A DNA stretch of 64,000 nt from Tessaracoccus flavus (GTDB lineage: Bacteria > Actinomycetota > Actinomycetes > Propionibacteriales > Propionibacteriaceae): assembly GCF_001997295.1 (NCBI RefSeq), contig NZ_CP019605.1, forward strand, positions 1,116,001 to 1,180,000. Direction: 5' to 3'. The translations under genes were made by a program, and so were the position numbers. Below are positions 1-7,974 of the stretch, in pieces (the first letter of the stretch is position 1; every line of letters starts with the position of its first letter). The notes under the pieces are model-generated. The model saw only the letters and a program-made list of their open reading frames with translations, did no database searches and was not told the origin of the DNA.

Positions 1-1
1 C

Positions 2-30
2 GTGGTCCCTGAGCTTGTCGAAGGGTTACG
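2..30. repeat. REP-like interspersed repeat, single copy
   Basis: The core CCCTGAGCTTGTCGAAGGG is followed by a GTTACGGCCG-type tail. The same core and tail recur in the arrays at 2771-2890 and, on the opposite strand, at 63330-63430. This is an intergenic repeat family. No reading frame is associated with it here. Confidence 0.7.
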
Positions 31-60
31 GCCGCGACGCTTGTCGCCGCCTGGGCCCTG

Positions 61-142
61 GACCCTCTGGATTTGCGCTCGACGCAGGCTCTGAGCCTGG
101 CGCCACGCTCAGAGCCCGCGTCGAGCGCAAATCCAGAGGGTC
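61..142. repeat. Very large near-perfect hairpin (inverted repeat)
   Basis: Perfect 25-bp arms lie at 61-85 and 118-142. After one mismatched pair (86/117) a further 10-bp pairing follows (87-96 with 107-116), leaving a 10-nt loop. No T-run follows either arm. It lies between whatever precedes the window and the thioesterase gene at 277, so it could be a terminator for an upstream gene or a small palindromic mobile element. Confidence 0.8.
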
Positions 143-276
143 AGGCCTCTGTAGACGGTAGGCCACGAGCCTGGAAGGGCAGCGGCCTAGCGCCGTGCAG
201 CCGCCTCCTACCCCATGTGCTGTGCGGCACCGGCCCGTCGGGGAGACTAGGCTGACGCCGAGCGGTAGGAGAAGAG

Positions 277-1236
277 ATGCCCGGAACGCAGCGTGGAGTA
301 ACCCTCAGATTTCTGGCCGAGCCGATGGACGCCAACGTGCGCGGATTCGTCGATGGCGGCAAGGTGCTGGAATGGATCGACAAGGCGGGCTACGCGGCAG
401 CCGTGGGCTGGGCGGGCACCTATGCCGTGACGGGCTACGTGGGCAACATCCACTTCATCCACCCCGTGCGCTCGACCGACCTCGTCGTGGTCCAAGCCCG
501 CATCGTCTACACCGGCCGCACCTCGATGCAGATCGTCTGCACCGTCTCCAGCGGTGACCCGAGATCCGACGAGAGCACCCTCAATACCCAGTGCATTCTC
601 CAGTTCGTGGCGATGGAGGACGGCAAACCCGTCGCAGTGCCGTCGTTCGAGCCCAGGGACGACTGGGAGAGGGAACAGCACGACCGCGCTGTCGAGCTGA
701 ACGGCGCCCGCCGGGCGATCGAAGAAGCCATGGCGGAGCAGACGTTCGAGGGCGAGAGCGAGGCGTGCCGAGAGACGCTTCGGTTCCTGGCTGATCCCAC
801 CGACGTCAACTGGGGAGGCAAGGTGCACGGCGGCTACGTCATGGCATGGATCGATAACGCCGCCCAGATTGTCGCAGAACGATGGGGCGGCGGCCCCGCT
901 GCGCTGGTGTTCGCTGGCGGCGTGCGGTTCTACCGACCCATGTTCATCGGCGATCTCGTCGAGGTCGAAGCGCGTCTGCTGCTCACCGGCACCACGAGCA
1001 TGCACATCAACGTGACGGTGCGGTCAGGCGACCCGCGCACCCGTCAGCTGCGCGAGACCACCCACTGCACCATGGTCTTCTGCGGCATCGACGACAAGGG
1101 CCGTAAGCGCCCGGTGCCGGACTGGGAGCCACGGCTGCCGCTCGATGTCGCCCTTCAGGACCATGCCCGGCAGATGATCGCCATCCGGGATCGACTGCTG
1201 CGTCCACTGCCGAAGGAACTGCCTGCAGACGTCTGA
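277..1236 (+). CDS. Acyl-CoA thioesterase with two hotdog domains
   Basis: This 319-residue protein has two hotdog-type repeats. The first begins near residue 9 with RFLAEPMDANVRGFVDGG. The second begins near residue 168 with RFLADPTDVNWGGKVHGG. The internal duplication and the N/D-x-x-G-x-x-H/D-G-G pattern fit the BACH/YciA class of acyl-CoA thioesterases, which hydrolyse acyl-CoA to free acid and CoA in the cytosol. In repeat 1 the usual catalytic-loop His is replaced (VDGG rather than VHGG), as often happens in fused double-hotdog enzymes where only one site is fully active. The ATG at 277 follows a GGTAGGAG ribosome-binding site. It converges on uppS with a 10-bp gap. Substrate chain length cannot be told. 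Confidence 0.85.
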   Translation: MPGTQRGVTLRFLAEPMDANVRGFVDGGKVLEWIDKAGYAAAVGWAGTYAVTGYVGNIHFIHPVRSTDLVVVQARIVYTGRTSMQIVCTVSSGDPRSDESTLNTQCILQFVAMEDGKPVAVPSFEPRDDWEREQHDRAVELNGARRAIEEAMAEQTFEGESEACRETLRFLADPTDVNWGGKVHGGYVMAWIDNAAQIVAERWGGGPAALVFAGGVRFYRPMFIGDLVEVEARLLLTGTTSMHINVTVRSGDPRTRQLRETTHCTMVFCGIDDKGRKRPVPDWEPRLPLDVALQDHARQMIAIRDRLLRPLPKELPADV

Positions 1237-1246
1237 CTGACTCTGG

Positions 1247-2011
1247 TCAGGCTGAGCCGAAGCGTCGCTCCCGGGTGGCGTAGTCGGTCACTGCTGCCCA
1301 GAGGTCGCGCCGGTCGAAGTCCGGCCACAGCCGATCGAGGAAGATGAACTCGGCGTAGGCGGACTGCCACAGCAGGAAGTTGGAGATTCGCTGCTCACCG
1401 GAGGAGCGGAGGAACAGGTCAACGTCCGGGATGCCAGGCTCGTCAAGGAACCGGGCGAACCGATCCTCCGTCAAGCGGTCGGGATCGAGCTTCCCATCCC
1501 TGGCCAGCCGGGCGATCTCGCGGGCGGCGTCGACGATCTCGGCGCGGCCGCCGTAGTTGACGCAGAACTGCAGGGTGAGCGTGTCGTTGTCCTTGCTCAT
1601 CTCCTCGGCGACCTCGAGCTCGCGAATCACCGAACCCCACAACCGGGGCCGACGGCCGGCCCAGCGGATCCGGACCCCCAGATCGTTCAGTTCGTCCCTG
1701 CGCCGATGGATAACGTCACGGTTGAAGCCCATGAGCCACCGCACCTCGTCGGGGGAACGCTTCCAGTTCTCCGTCGAGAAGGCGTAGGCAGACAGGTACG
1801 GAATCCCGAGCTCGATGGCGCCGTGCACGACGTCCAGCAGGGACGCCTCGCCGCGCGCGTGCCCCTCGGTCCGCTTGAGACCTCGCTGCTTGGCCCAGCG
1901 TCCGTTGCCGTCCATGACGATCGCGACGTGCCGTGGCACCGACGCCCTGGGCAGGTCGGGCGCGGAGGCGCCGCTGGGATGCGGGGTGGGTCGACGGCGA
2001 GGCTCAGGCAC
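1247..2011 (-). CDS. uppS: Isoprenyl transferase (undecaprenyl/polyprenyl diphosphate synthase)
   Basis: A cis-prenyltransferase of about 254 residues that adds isopentenyl units to an allylic diphosphate, making the lipid carrier for cell-wall synthesis. The diagnostic [17 protein letters not shown] motif holds the Asp and Arg that bind diphosphate. [21 protein letters not shown] and the C-terminal [19 protein letters not shown] are also present. The GTG at 2011 is chosen because TACGCT (2018-2023) ends six bases before it, a leaderless arrangement. A longer GTG start at 2050 would overlap the divergent recO start. Actinobacteria usually carry two such enzymes (short and long chain), and product length cannot be decided here. 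The neighbouring recO is the usual actinobacterial partner. Confidence 0.92.
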   Translation of the reverse strand: MPEPRRRPTPHPSGASAPDLPRASVPRHVAIVMDGNGRWAKQRGLKRTEGHARGEASLLDVVHGAIELGIPYLSAYAFSTENWKRSPDEVRWLMGFNRDVIHRRRDELNDLGVRIRWAGRRPRLWGSVIRELEVAEEMSKDNDTLTLQFCVNYGGRAEIVDAAREIARLARDGKLDPDRLTEDRFARFLDEPGIPDVDLFLRSSGEQRISNFLLWQSAYAEFIFLDRLWPDFDRRDLWAAVTDYATRERRFGSA

Positions 2012-2017
2012 CCTCGA

Positions 2018-2035
2018 AGCGTACCGGCCTACACT
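2018..2035. promoter_or_regulatory. Divergent -10 elements for uppS and recO
   Basis: On the plus strand TACACT (2030-2035) ends seven bases before the recO GTG. On the minus strand TACGCT (2018-2023) ends six bases before the uppS GTG. Both spacings suit leaderless transcripts. No convincing -35 was found. Confidence 0.5.
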
Positions 2036-2042
2036 CGGACCC

Positions 2043-2765
2043 GTGCCCACCTACCGCGACCAGGCCGTGGTGTTGCGGACCCACCAGCTCGGCGAGGCGG
2101 ACCGCATCATCACGTTGCTGACGCGCACCCACGGCAAGGTGCGCGCGGTCGCCAAGGGGGTGCGCCGGACGTCGAGCAAATTCGGTGGGCGCCTTGAGCC
2201 CTTCCAGCACGTCGACATCCAGTTCGCCGAGGGCAGGGGATCCCTCGAGGTGATCACGCAGGTCGAGAGCGTGCACGTCAGCAAACTGGCTGCGGACTAC
2301 TCGCGGTTCACGGCGGCCGAGGTGCTCGTGGAAACCGCCGACCGGCTGGTGGCAGAGGAGTGGAGCCCCGCCGTCCAGCAGTACCGGCTCCTGCTCGGCG
2401 CTTTGCGGGCGCTGGAGACCTCGGGGATGCCCGCGCCGCTCATCGTCGATTCCTACCTCCTGCGCGCCCTCGCGATCGCCGGCTATGCGGTGGCAACCCT
2501 CAACTGCGCCGGGTGCGGGGACTCTGACGTCCGCTGGTTCTCTCCCCAGGGAGGAGGGGCGGTCTGCACCGCGTGCCGGACGTCGGGCTCCGGCGCGCTC
2601 GAAGCTGAGGCGTCCACCCATCTCGGGGCCCTCGTCGCGGGGGACTGGGAGGCAGCGACGGCGGCTGATTTGCTGACTCAGCAGAGGGTCGATGGGATGG
2701 TCATCGCTTACGCGACCTGGCATCTGGACAGAGCGCTGCGGTCGCTGCCCTACTTCGAGCACTGA
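2043..2765 (+). CDS. recO: DNA repair protein RecO
   Basis: RecO loads RecA onto SSB-coated single-stranded DNA with RecR in the RecF pathway. The 240-residue product starts [20 protein letters not shown], the typical N-terminal OB-fold opening. It continues through [18 protein letters not shown] and carries a CxxC...CxxC zinc-binding site (CAGC and CTAC) in the C-terminal helical domain. The GTG at 2043 puts the conserved PxYRD motif at the N-terminus and sits just after a -10 hexamer. Longer upstream readings have no homologous content and would overlap uppS. It is divergent from uppS and is followed by a repeat array. Confidence 0.93.
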   Translation: MPTYRDQAVVLRTHQLGEADRIITLLTRTHGKVRAVAKGVRRTSSKFGGRLEPFQHVDIQFAEGRGSLEVITQVESVHVSKLAADYSRFTAAEVLVETADRLVAEEWSPAVQQYRLLLGALRALETSGMPAPLIVDSYLLRALAIAGYAVATLNCAGCGDSDVRWFSPQGGGAVCTACRTSGSGALEAEASTHLGALVAGDWEAATAADLLTQQRVDGMVIAYATWHLDRALRSLPYFEH

Positions 2766-2770
2766 AGTGC

Positions 2771-2890
2771 TCCCTGAGCTTGTCGTTCCGTGGTCCCTGA
2801 GCTTGTCGTTCCGTGGTCCCTGAGCTTGTCGTTCCGTGGTCCCTGAGCTTGTCGTTCCGTGGTCCCTGAGCTTGTCGAAGGGTTGCGGCC
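2771..2890. repeat. Tandem array of five 23-bp REP-like units
   Basis: TCCCTGAGCTTGTC recurs at 2771, 2794, 2817, 2840 and 2863, an exact 23-bp period. The joining sequence is GTTCCGTGG. The last unit ends in the full GTCGAAGGGTTGCGGCCG form seen at position 2. This is a tandem expansion of the interspersed repeat, lying between convergent recO and zur. Confidence 0.85.
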
Positions 2891-2940
2891 GTGGGTGTGG
2901 TCGCCGCCCTGTGGTCGGGGGCGGCGGTAGGTGGTGGGGT

Positions 2941-3010
2941 CGTTACCCTTCGACGGACGTTCCTTAGCTCTTGCGCTCGTCACTGCTCAGGGACCGATTC
3001 GACGGACGCT
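2941..3010. repeat. Degenerate inverted REP-like sequence
   Basis: CGTTACCCTTCGACGGACG followed by GCTCGTCACTGCTCAGGGA matches the reverse complement of the repeat family with an enlarged middle. Together with the array at 2771-2890 it gives an inverted arrangement between recO and zur, and may help terminate transcription from both sides. Confidence 0.5.
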
Positions 3011-3019
3011 CGTCGGTGC

Positions 3020-3421
3020 TCAGGAGTCCGAGCAGGACTGACACACTCCGAAGACCTCTAGCTCGTGTCCCACGTCGGTGAAGCCGTTCTTCGCGGCTAC
3101 CCCCGCTGCCCACTCCTCGATCTCCCGGGCGGCGATCTCGATCGAGTATCCGCACGCGCGGCAGACCAGGTGGTGGTGGTGCCCCTTGGAACACTTCCGG
3201 TAGGCGGCCTCCCCCTCGGGGGTGCGCAGGACGTCAACCTCGTCCGCGTCCGCCATCGCCTGCAGAGCGCGGTAGACGGTGGCGAGACCCACTTTCGCAC
3301 CCAGCTCGCGTAGCTGATCGTGGATCTGCTGGGCGGTTCGGAACTCGTGGGCGTTCTCGAGGAGGTCTCGGATCGCGGCGCGTTGCCAGGTGTGGCGCGT
3401 GGGTGGCTTAGTGCTCGTCAT
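3020..3421 (-). CDS. zur: Fur-family transcriptional regulator, zinc uptake regulator Zur
   Basis: A 133-residue Fur-family repressor. The N-terminal winged helix includes TWQRAAIRDLLE and the recognition segment GLATVYRALQAM. The C-terminal dimerisation domain has the HHHHLVCRACG metal site and a second Cys pair, VCQSC. Gene order znuA-znuC-znuB-zur and a Zur-like box at the operon promoter make zinc the likely co-repressor, so with zinc bound it should repress its own operon. The ATG at 3421 (MTSTKPPTRHTWQR) is preferred over upstream codons inside znuB. It overlaps the znuB end by 14 bases, which suggests translational coupling. Confidence 0.9.
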   Translation of the reverse strand: MTSTKPPTRHTWQRAAIRDLLENAHEFRTAQQIHDQLRELGAKVGLATVYRALQAMADADEVDVLRTPEGEAAYRKCSKGHHHHLVCRACGYSIEIAAREIEEWAAGVAAKNGFTDVGHELEVFGVCQSCSDS

Positions 3422-4394
3422 AGTGGTCCCCATGCCGAGCGTGCCTGTGACCATCGTGGACGTAGTCCAAATGGTCGCCGTGCTGGATCACCTTGACCCC
3501 CGCCGAGTGGGCGAACTCGTCGTCGTGACTCTCTGCGGGTCGGTGCGGGTAGCCCCCGTGGTCCTCCACGTAGGGGATGAACCGCTCCGTCCGGCGCAGC
3601 CACTTCCCGAACACCCACGACAGCGCCAGCAGGGCGATGGCGGTCACCACGATGGTGGCACCGGTTGCGGTGTCGAGGTAGAACGATCCGACGGTGCCGC
3701 CGACGGCAGCGACCGCGCCGATGCCCATCGCCCCGAAGAACGACGACGTGAAGCCGACGAACGACTGCTGCGCCGTCGCGACCGGGATGACCATCAGGGC
3801 ACTGATCAGCAGCAGGCCGACGGTGCGCATGGAGATGGTGACCGTCACTGCGGCGAGCACCACGACCATGAGGTTGAGCAGGTTGACCTTGATCCCCAGC
3901 ACCCGCGAGTAGTCCTCATCGACGGACACTGCGAAGAGCCTCGGAGCGAGGCCGATGGTGAGACCGAGGATGATGACCGCCAGCACCGAGATGACCAGCA
4001 CGTCGGTGGGGCTCACCGATGTCAGCGAGCCGAACAGGAAGGATGACAGCCCTGCGGCGCCCTGGCCCGCGACGCCGGCCATGAGCACCCCGGACGCGAG
4101 TCCGCCGTAGAACAGGATCGCCAGCCCGAGGTCGCCGGACGCTTTACCCCGCTGGCGCAGAAGTTCGACGGTGACCGCCCCCACCACGCTCGTCACCAGA
4201 GCCAGGGGGAGCGGGGCCCACCCGGTCATCAGCGCCAGGCCGACTCCGGCGATGGCCACGTGCCCCAGGCCGTCTCCCAGCAGTGACATGCGACGCTGGA
4301 CGATGAACGTGCCGATCGCCGGCGCGATGAGACCGCTGATGAGGGCTGCCAGCAGGGCCCGCTGCATGAATGGAAGAGCGAGGATGTCGATCAT
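3408..4394 (-). CDS. znuB: Zinc ABC transporter permease ZnuB with His-rich tail
   Basis: This 328-residue metal ABC permease (ABC-3 family) has about eight hydrophobic segments across residues 1-265. It begins MIDILALPFMQRALLAALI and carries the family's SLLGDGLGHVAIAGVGLAL loop, where the permease meets the ATPase. With ZnuC and ZnuA it imports zinc across the membrane. Unusually, the last 50 or so residues form a soluble tail rich in His and Asp (including HDGHRHARHGDHYDEH) that could bind or buffer zinc on the cytoplasmic side. The start overlaps the znuC stop as ATGA, and the end overlaps zur. Confidence 0.92.
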   Translation of the reverse strand: MIDILALPFMQRALLAALISGLIAPAIGTFIVQRRMSLLGDGLGHVAIAGVGLALMTGWAPLPLALVTSVVGAVTVELLRQRGKASGDLGLAILFYGGLASGVLMAGVAGQGAAGLSSFLFGSLTSVSPTDVLVISVLAVIILGLTIGLAPRLFAVSVDEDYSRVLGIKVNLLNLMVVVLAAVTVTISMRTVGLLLISALMVIPVATAQQSFVGFTSSFFGAMGIGAVAAVGGTVGSFYLDTATGATIVVTAIALLALSWVFGKWLRRTERFIPYVEDHGGYPHRPAESHDDEFAHSAGVKVIQHGDHLDYVHDGHRHARHGDHYDEH

Positions 4395-5143
4395 CGGATC
4401 GCCCCCGCAAACGGATCGCTCAGACCCACTGGGGACTCCCAGGGAGTCGCGGGGGCGCAGTCATGGGCGGTGGGATGCTCCGGGTCAACCACCCGCCCGT
4501 CGCAGAGCGTGATGGTGCGATCCAGCATTCCCGCCAGCGGCCCCTGCTCGTGGAGCACCACCAACAACGCCAGGCCGTCGCGGGCGAAGCTCGTAAGCAG
4601 TCGGGCCAGCCCCGCCTGGCTGTGGAGGTCAACACCAGCCATCGGCTCGTCCATGACGAGCAGGTCCGGCTGCGAGGCCAGTGCGCGGGCGATCAACACC
4701 CGCTGTTTCTGGCCACCCGACAGCGCGCCGAACGGCCACCCCTTGCGGTCGGCCAGCCCGACGTGCGCGAGGGCATCGTCGAGAGCCATCCTGTCGGCGC
4801 GGGTCAGCCACTGGAACGGACGGCGGTGGGCGAGGCGACCGGACGCCGCCACCTCCCGGACGGTCGCGTTCGCGACGGCGACGGCCGAGTGCTGCGGCAC
4901 GTATCCGACGCGCGACCAGTCGGTGAAGCCAGGCACGGCCTCGCCGAACAGCTCAACCGTCCCCTCCTGGTGCGGCACCAGCCCGAGGAGCGTCCTGATC
5001 AGGGTGGTCTTGCCTGACCCGTTGCCTCCCAGCAGTGCGACTGCTTCGCCCGCACCGACCCTGAGGCTGACGTCGCGGAGGATCGGCAGGCCGCCGAGGG
5101 AGACGTAGAGCCCGTCTGCCCGTAGTGGATCAGTTGCATTCAT
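4391..5143 (-). CDS. znuC: Zinc ABC transporter ATP-binding protein ZnuC
   Basis: A 250-residue ABC ATPase that powers zinc import through ZnuB. The Walker A GGNGSGKTT lies near residue 39 and the Q-loop YVPQHS follows. The signature LSGGQKQRVLIARAL and Walker B LLVMDEP come next, and the switch His is in VLHEQG. Length and motifs match the metal-type (ZnuC/MntB-like) subfamily. It overlaps znuA by 14 bases and znuB by four, so the operon is tightly coupled. Zinc specificity is inferred from zur and the His-rich ZnuA and ZnuB; manganese is the main alternative. Confidence 0.92.
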   Translation of the reverse strand: MNATDPLRADGLYVSLGGLPILRDVSLRVGAGEAVALLGGNGSGKTTLIRTLLGLVPHQEGTVELFGEAVPGFTDWSRVGYVPQHSAVAVANATVREVAASGRLAHRRPFQWLTRADRMALDDALAHVGLADRKGWPFGALSGGQKQRVLIARALASQPDLLVMDEPMAGVDLHSQAGLARLLTSFARDGLALLVVLHEQGPLAGMLDRTITLCDGRVVDPEHPTAHDCAPATPWESPVGLSDPFAGAIR

Positions 5144-6095
5144 TGGCGGCGACCAGGCTTTCGAGGTTGGCGGTCATGATGCTGGGATAGTCCGTCCCCG
5201 GGGACTTGTCGGTAACCCCTTCGAGGGGGTCGAGGACTGCGGTCTTGAGGCCGAGGTCGCCCGCGATCGACGAGGCGACCGCGTCCGAGGTGAGCGTCTC
5301 GAAGAAGATCGTGGTGATGCCGTGGCGCTCCGCCTCATCGTGCACCTCGGCGATCCGCGCGGGTGACGGCTCGGCGTCAGGGTTGACGCCCGAGATTCCG
5401 ATCTCGACCAGGTCGTACCGGTCAGCGAGGTACTGGAAAGCCGCGTGCGTGGTGATGAACTCGCGCCGCTCGCAGTTCGCCAGCTGGGTGGAGTACGCCT
5501 CGTCCAACCCGGTCAGGGTCTCCTTGGCCGACTCAACCGTCGCTTCGTCTACGGGGAGCCGCTCGGCGAGGGCATCGATGAGAAGGGCCATCCGCATGGG
5601 GTCCTGCCAGAAGTGTGGGTCGTCCGAACCATGCTCGGCGTGGCCCTCGTCCTCGTCGTGGGCGTCATCCTCCGCTTCGGCTGAATGGCCGTCCTCATCG
5701 TCGTGGCTGTGTCCCTCCTCGGGCAGAGGAAGGAGGTCGACGACGTCGCCCACCTCGAGCAGATTGGTGGCGCCCGACTGCTCGATGGCGGCGTCAACTG
5801 CCGGCTGGAAACCCTCGAGGTAGATGATGAGGTCGGCGTCTGGGAGGGACGCGATCTGCTGGGGGCTGAGCTCCAGGTCGTGCGCCTCGGCACCCGGCGA
5901 GGTGAGTGTGGTCACCGCGGAGTCACCGCCCAGGACCTGCTCGGCCGCCCAGGCAAGCGGATAGAACGCGGCGATCACGCTGGTGCCGGGCGTGCTCGGG
6001 CTGTCGGTTGCCGGGCTGGGCTCGCCCTGGCCGCAGGCCGTCAATGCGAGGACAGTTGCCGCGGCGACGGCGGTCAGGCGGATGAGACTGGTCAT
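5130..6095 (-). CDS. znuA: Zinc ABC transporter substrate-binding lipoprotein ZnuA
   Basis: A 321-residue metal-binding lipoprotein of the cluster A-I family. A signal peptide ends in the lipobox LTAC near residue 22. The conserved AFYPLAWAAEQVLGG opening and the central metal site are present, with an acidic His-rich loop (EEGHSHDDEDGH, then DEDEGHAEHGSDDPHFWQDP) typical of zinc-specific members. It captures zinc outside the membrane and delivers it to ZnuB. The ATG at 6095 is preferred over TTG 6110 or ATG 6104 because a -35/-10 pair lies directly upstream and would give a leaderless mRNA. The Zur-like box overlaps that promoter. Confidence 0.92.
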   Translation of the reverse strand: MTSLIRLTAVAAATVLALTACGQGEPSPATDSPSTPGTSVIAAFYPLAWAAEQVLGGDSAVTTLTSPGAEAHDLELSPQQIASLPDADLIIYLEGFQPAVDAAIEQSGATNLLEVGDVVDLLPLPEEGHSHDDEDGHSAEAEDDAHDEDEGHAEHGSDDPHFWQDPMRMALLIDALAERLPVDEATVESAKETLTGLDEAYSTQLANCERREFITTHAAFQYLADRYDLVEIGISGVNPDAEPSPARIAEVHDEAERHGITTIFFETLTSDAVASSIAGDLGLKTAVLDPLEGVTDKSPGTDYPSIMTANLESLVAANECN

Positions 6096-6132
6096 GAGAA
6101 CCATTATCAACTAGTGGGAGGCGGGAATTCAA
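6095..6132 (-). promoter_or_regulatory. znuA promoter with overlapping Zur-box-like operator
   Basis: On the minus strand TTGAAT (6127-6132) and GATAAT (6103-6108) are separated by 18 bp and form a good -35/-10 pair. Its start site would fall at or next to the ATG at 6095. The palindrome TGATAATGGTTCTCA (6095-6109) covers the -10 and start codon and closely resembles the known Zur consensus TGATAATNATTATCA. It is only about 50 bp from the divergent gene at 6156, which might share the control. Confidence 0.75.
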
Positions 6133-6155
6133 CTCCGAACCGATAGCCTGGCGTC

Positions 6156-6455
6156 ATGCTCGTCATCAACCGCTTCGCAAACCAGGACCCCAGCTTCGCC
6201 GTCGAAGCGCGCGAAGTCGTCAGCTGGTGGTCGGGGCGGCCCGGCTGCCTCGGCATCGACGTGGTGCAGAACCTCGACGACCCGCGCCTCTGGGCCCTGG
6301 TCGGACGTTGGGAGAGCGTGGGCGACTACCGTCGATCGTTCAACGGCTACGAGGCGAAGATGGTGCTCACTCCGCTCCTGTCGCGCGCCGTCGATGAGCC
6401 GAGCGCCTTTCTGCCCCCCGACGAAGTGGGCGTCAACCTCCCCCGAGGCGGCTGA
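6156..6455 (+). CDS. Small ABM-fold (antibiotic biosynthesis monooxygenase-like) protein
   Basis: A 99-residue protein beginning MLVINRFA, with the short alpha/beta layout of dimeric alpha-beta barrel (ABM) proteins: an N-terminal strand, a WWSGRPGCLGIDVVQN segment, then VGRWESVGDYRRSFNGYEAK. The actinobacterial relatives are usually unassigned; some ABM proteins are oxygenases or haem-degrading enzymes, but no haem ligand can be identified. TAGCCT ends six bases before the ATG, suggesting a leaderless transcript. It is divergent from znuA and near the Zur box, so zinc control is possible but unproven. Confidence 0.7.
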   Translation: MLVINRFANQDPSFAVEAREVVSWWSGRPGCLGIDVVQNLDDPRLWALVGRWESVGDYRRSFNGYEAKMVLTPLLSRAVDEPSAFLPPDEVGVNLPRGG

Positions 6456-6514
6456 AAGCAGGGGTCGTGACTTCGGCAGGTTAGACTGGGCGGTCGCCGA
6501 ACCCAGGGAGAGAG

Positions 6515-7666
6515 ATGCCGACGATTGAGCCGCTGCGGCTGCACGCGCCGAGCCGTCGCGACGCCGTCGTCGTCGAACTTCCGGTGGTCCTGGCCCCCAT
6601 GGCAGGCGTCACCAACGCGGCCTACCGTCAGCTCTGCCGCGAACAGGGGGCCGGCCTCTACGTCTGCGAGATGATCACCTCGCGCGGACTCGTCGTCGGA
6701 GATCCCAAGACCAGAGCGATGCTCGCCTTTGATCCTGGTGAAGCGACCAGGTCGGTCCAGCTGTACGGCGTCGACGCCGACGTCATGGCCGACGCCGCCC
6801 GCATCCTCATCACCGAACATCAGGTGGACCACATCGATCTCAACTTCGGCTGCCCCGTGCCGAAGGTGACCCGCAAGGGCGGCGGGGGAGTGCTGCCCTA
6901 CAAGCGTGACCGGCTGCGCGCGATCGTCAGGGAAACAGTCCGGGCCGCCGACGAGTTCGGGGTGCCTGTCACCATCAAGACGCGCATCGGGATCGACGAC
7001 GCCCACGTGACGTTCCTCGATGCCGGGCGGATCGCGCAGGAGGAGGGCGCGGCCGCGATCGCGCTCCACGGCCGCACCGTGCAGCAGGCGTACTCAGGCG
7101 AGGCCGACTGGTCCCGGATCGCGGAGCTCGTGGAGGAAGTCGACATCCCTGTGCTGGGCAACGGCGACATCTGGGAAGCCGAGGATGCGCTGCGGATGAT
7201 GGACGAGACCGGATGCGCCGGGGTCGTCATCGGCCGCGGCTGCCTCGGCCGGCCCTGGCTCTTCGGAGACCTTGCCGCCGCGATGCACGGCGAGCCGCTG
7301 CGTCACCGCCCCACCCTCGGAGAGGTGGGAGCCATGATCGTTCGCCACGCCGAATTGTTGAGCGGCATCATGGGCGAGCGGCACGGGCTGACCGACCTGC
7401 GCAAGCACATGGCCTGGTACTTCAAGGGCTATCCGGTGGGGGAGTTGCGCCGCCACTTCGCGATGGTGTCGTCGATGGCCGAGCTCCTGGCCCTCGTCGA
7501 GCAGCTGGACGCGGATGCCGAGTTCCCTGTGGGCGAGCTGGGCACCCCACGGGGCCGACAGGGTTCGCCACGCGGCAAGGTGGTTCTGCCCTACGGTTGG
7601 TACGACGACACGTCCGGCAGCGACCTCGATCTCTCCGAGGCCGAGATCGGCGTGAGTGGAGGATGA
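6515..7666 (+). CDS. dusB: tRNA-dihydrouridine synthase DusB
   Basis: A flavoenzyme that reduces uridines in the tRNA D-loop using FMN and NADPH. The 383 residues include the TIM-barrel opening VLAPMAGVTNAAYRQLC, the ELNFGCP-type active site (IDLNFGCPVPKVTRKGGG) with the catalytic Cys, the FMN-phosphate region LGNGDIWEAEDA and GRGCLGRPWLF, and a C-terminal helical tRNA-binding domain (HMAWYFKGYPVGELRR). The final 60 residues contain an insert, GTPRGRQGSPRGK, common to actinobacterial homologues. The ATG at 6515 follows GGGAGAG. A small membrane-protein gene begins four bases after the stop. Confidence 0.93.
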   Translation: MPTIEPLRLHAPSRRDAVVVELPVVLAPMAGVTNAAYRQLCREQGAGLYVCEMITSRGLVVGDPKTRAMLAFDPGEATRSVQLYGVDADVMADAARILITEHQVDHIDLNFGCPVPKVTRKGGGGVLPYKRDRLRAIVRETVRAADEFGVPVTIKTRIGIDDAHVTFLDAGRIAQEEGAAAIALHGRTVQQAYSGEADWSRIAELVEEVDIPVLGNGDIWEAEDALRMMDETGCAGVVIGRGCLGRPWLFGDLAAAMHGEPLRHRPTLGEVGAMIVRHAELLSGIMGERHGLTDLRKHMAWYFKGYPVGELRRHFAMVSSMAELLALVEQLDADAEFPVGELGTPRGRQGSPRGKVVLPYGWYDDTSGSDLDLSEAEIGVSGG

Positions 7667-7669
7667 GAC

Positions 7670-7894
7670 ATGACTGAACAGGCACCCGCTCCCCGGAAAC
7701 CGTTGCCGATCTGGGCGAAGATCGCCCGCATCGTCGCGATCCTGGCCTGCCTGTTCCTCTTCGTAGCCGCCTATTTCGTCATGCAGGGCGGCGACGGCGC
7801 GGCCGAATGGGAGAGGCTCGGCAGCAGCGCCTTCGGCGTCGCAGTCATGGCGGTGATGATGCTCTTCCTCGGACGCGCCCAGACCCGCAAGTAG
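7670..7894 (+). CDS. Small two-helix membrane protein, unknown function
   Basis: This 74-residue protein has a basic proline-rich N-terminus and two predicted membrane helices, at about residues 20-40 (IARIVAILACLFLFVAAYF) and 51-69 (FGVAVMAVMMLFLG). It ends in a short basic tail. It begins four bases downstream of dusB with an AGGATGAGAC-like ribosome-binding region, so the two are probably co-transcribed. No family is recognised and no function is proposed. Confidence 0.65.
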   Translation: MTEQAPAPRKPLPIWAKIARIVAILACLFLFVAAYFVMQGGDGAAEWERLGSSAFGVAVMAVMMLFLGRAQTRK

Positions 7895-7974
7895 ACCCCC
7901 ACGCAGCGTCCCGGACCGCCCCCAATATTCTGAGGCAAGCGCCGAACCGGTCGGCCCGCACCCAGGAGGACGCC

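Noticed and set aside
2012..2050. Longer uppS start at GTG 2050
   Set aside because: It would overlap the recO start and pass through the divergent promoter elements. GTG 2011 has a -10 at the expected leaderless distance.
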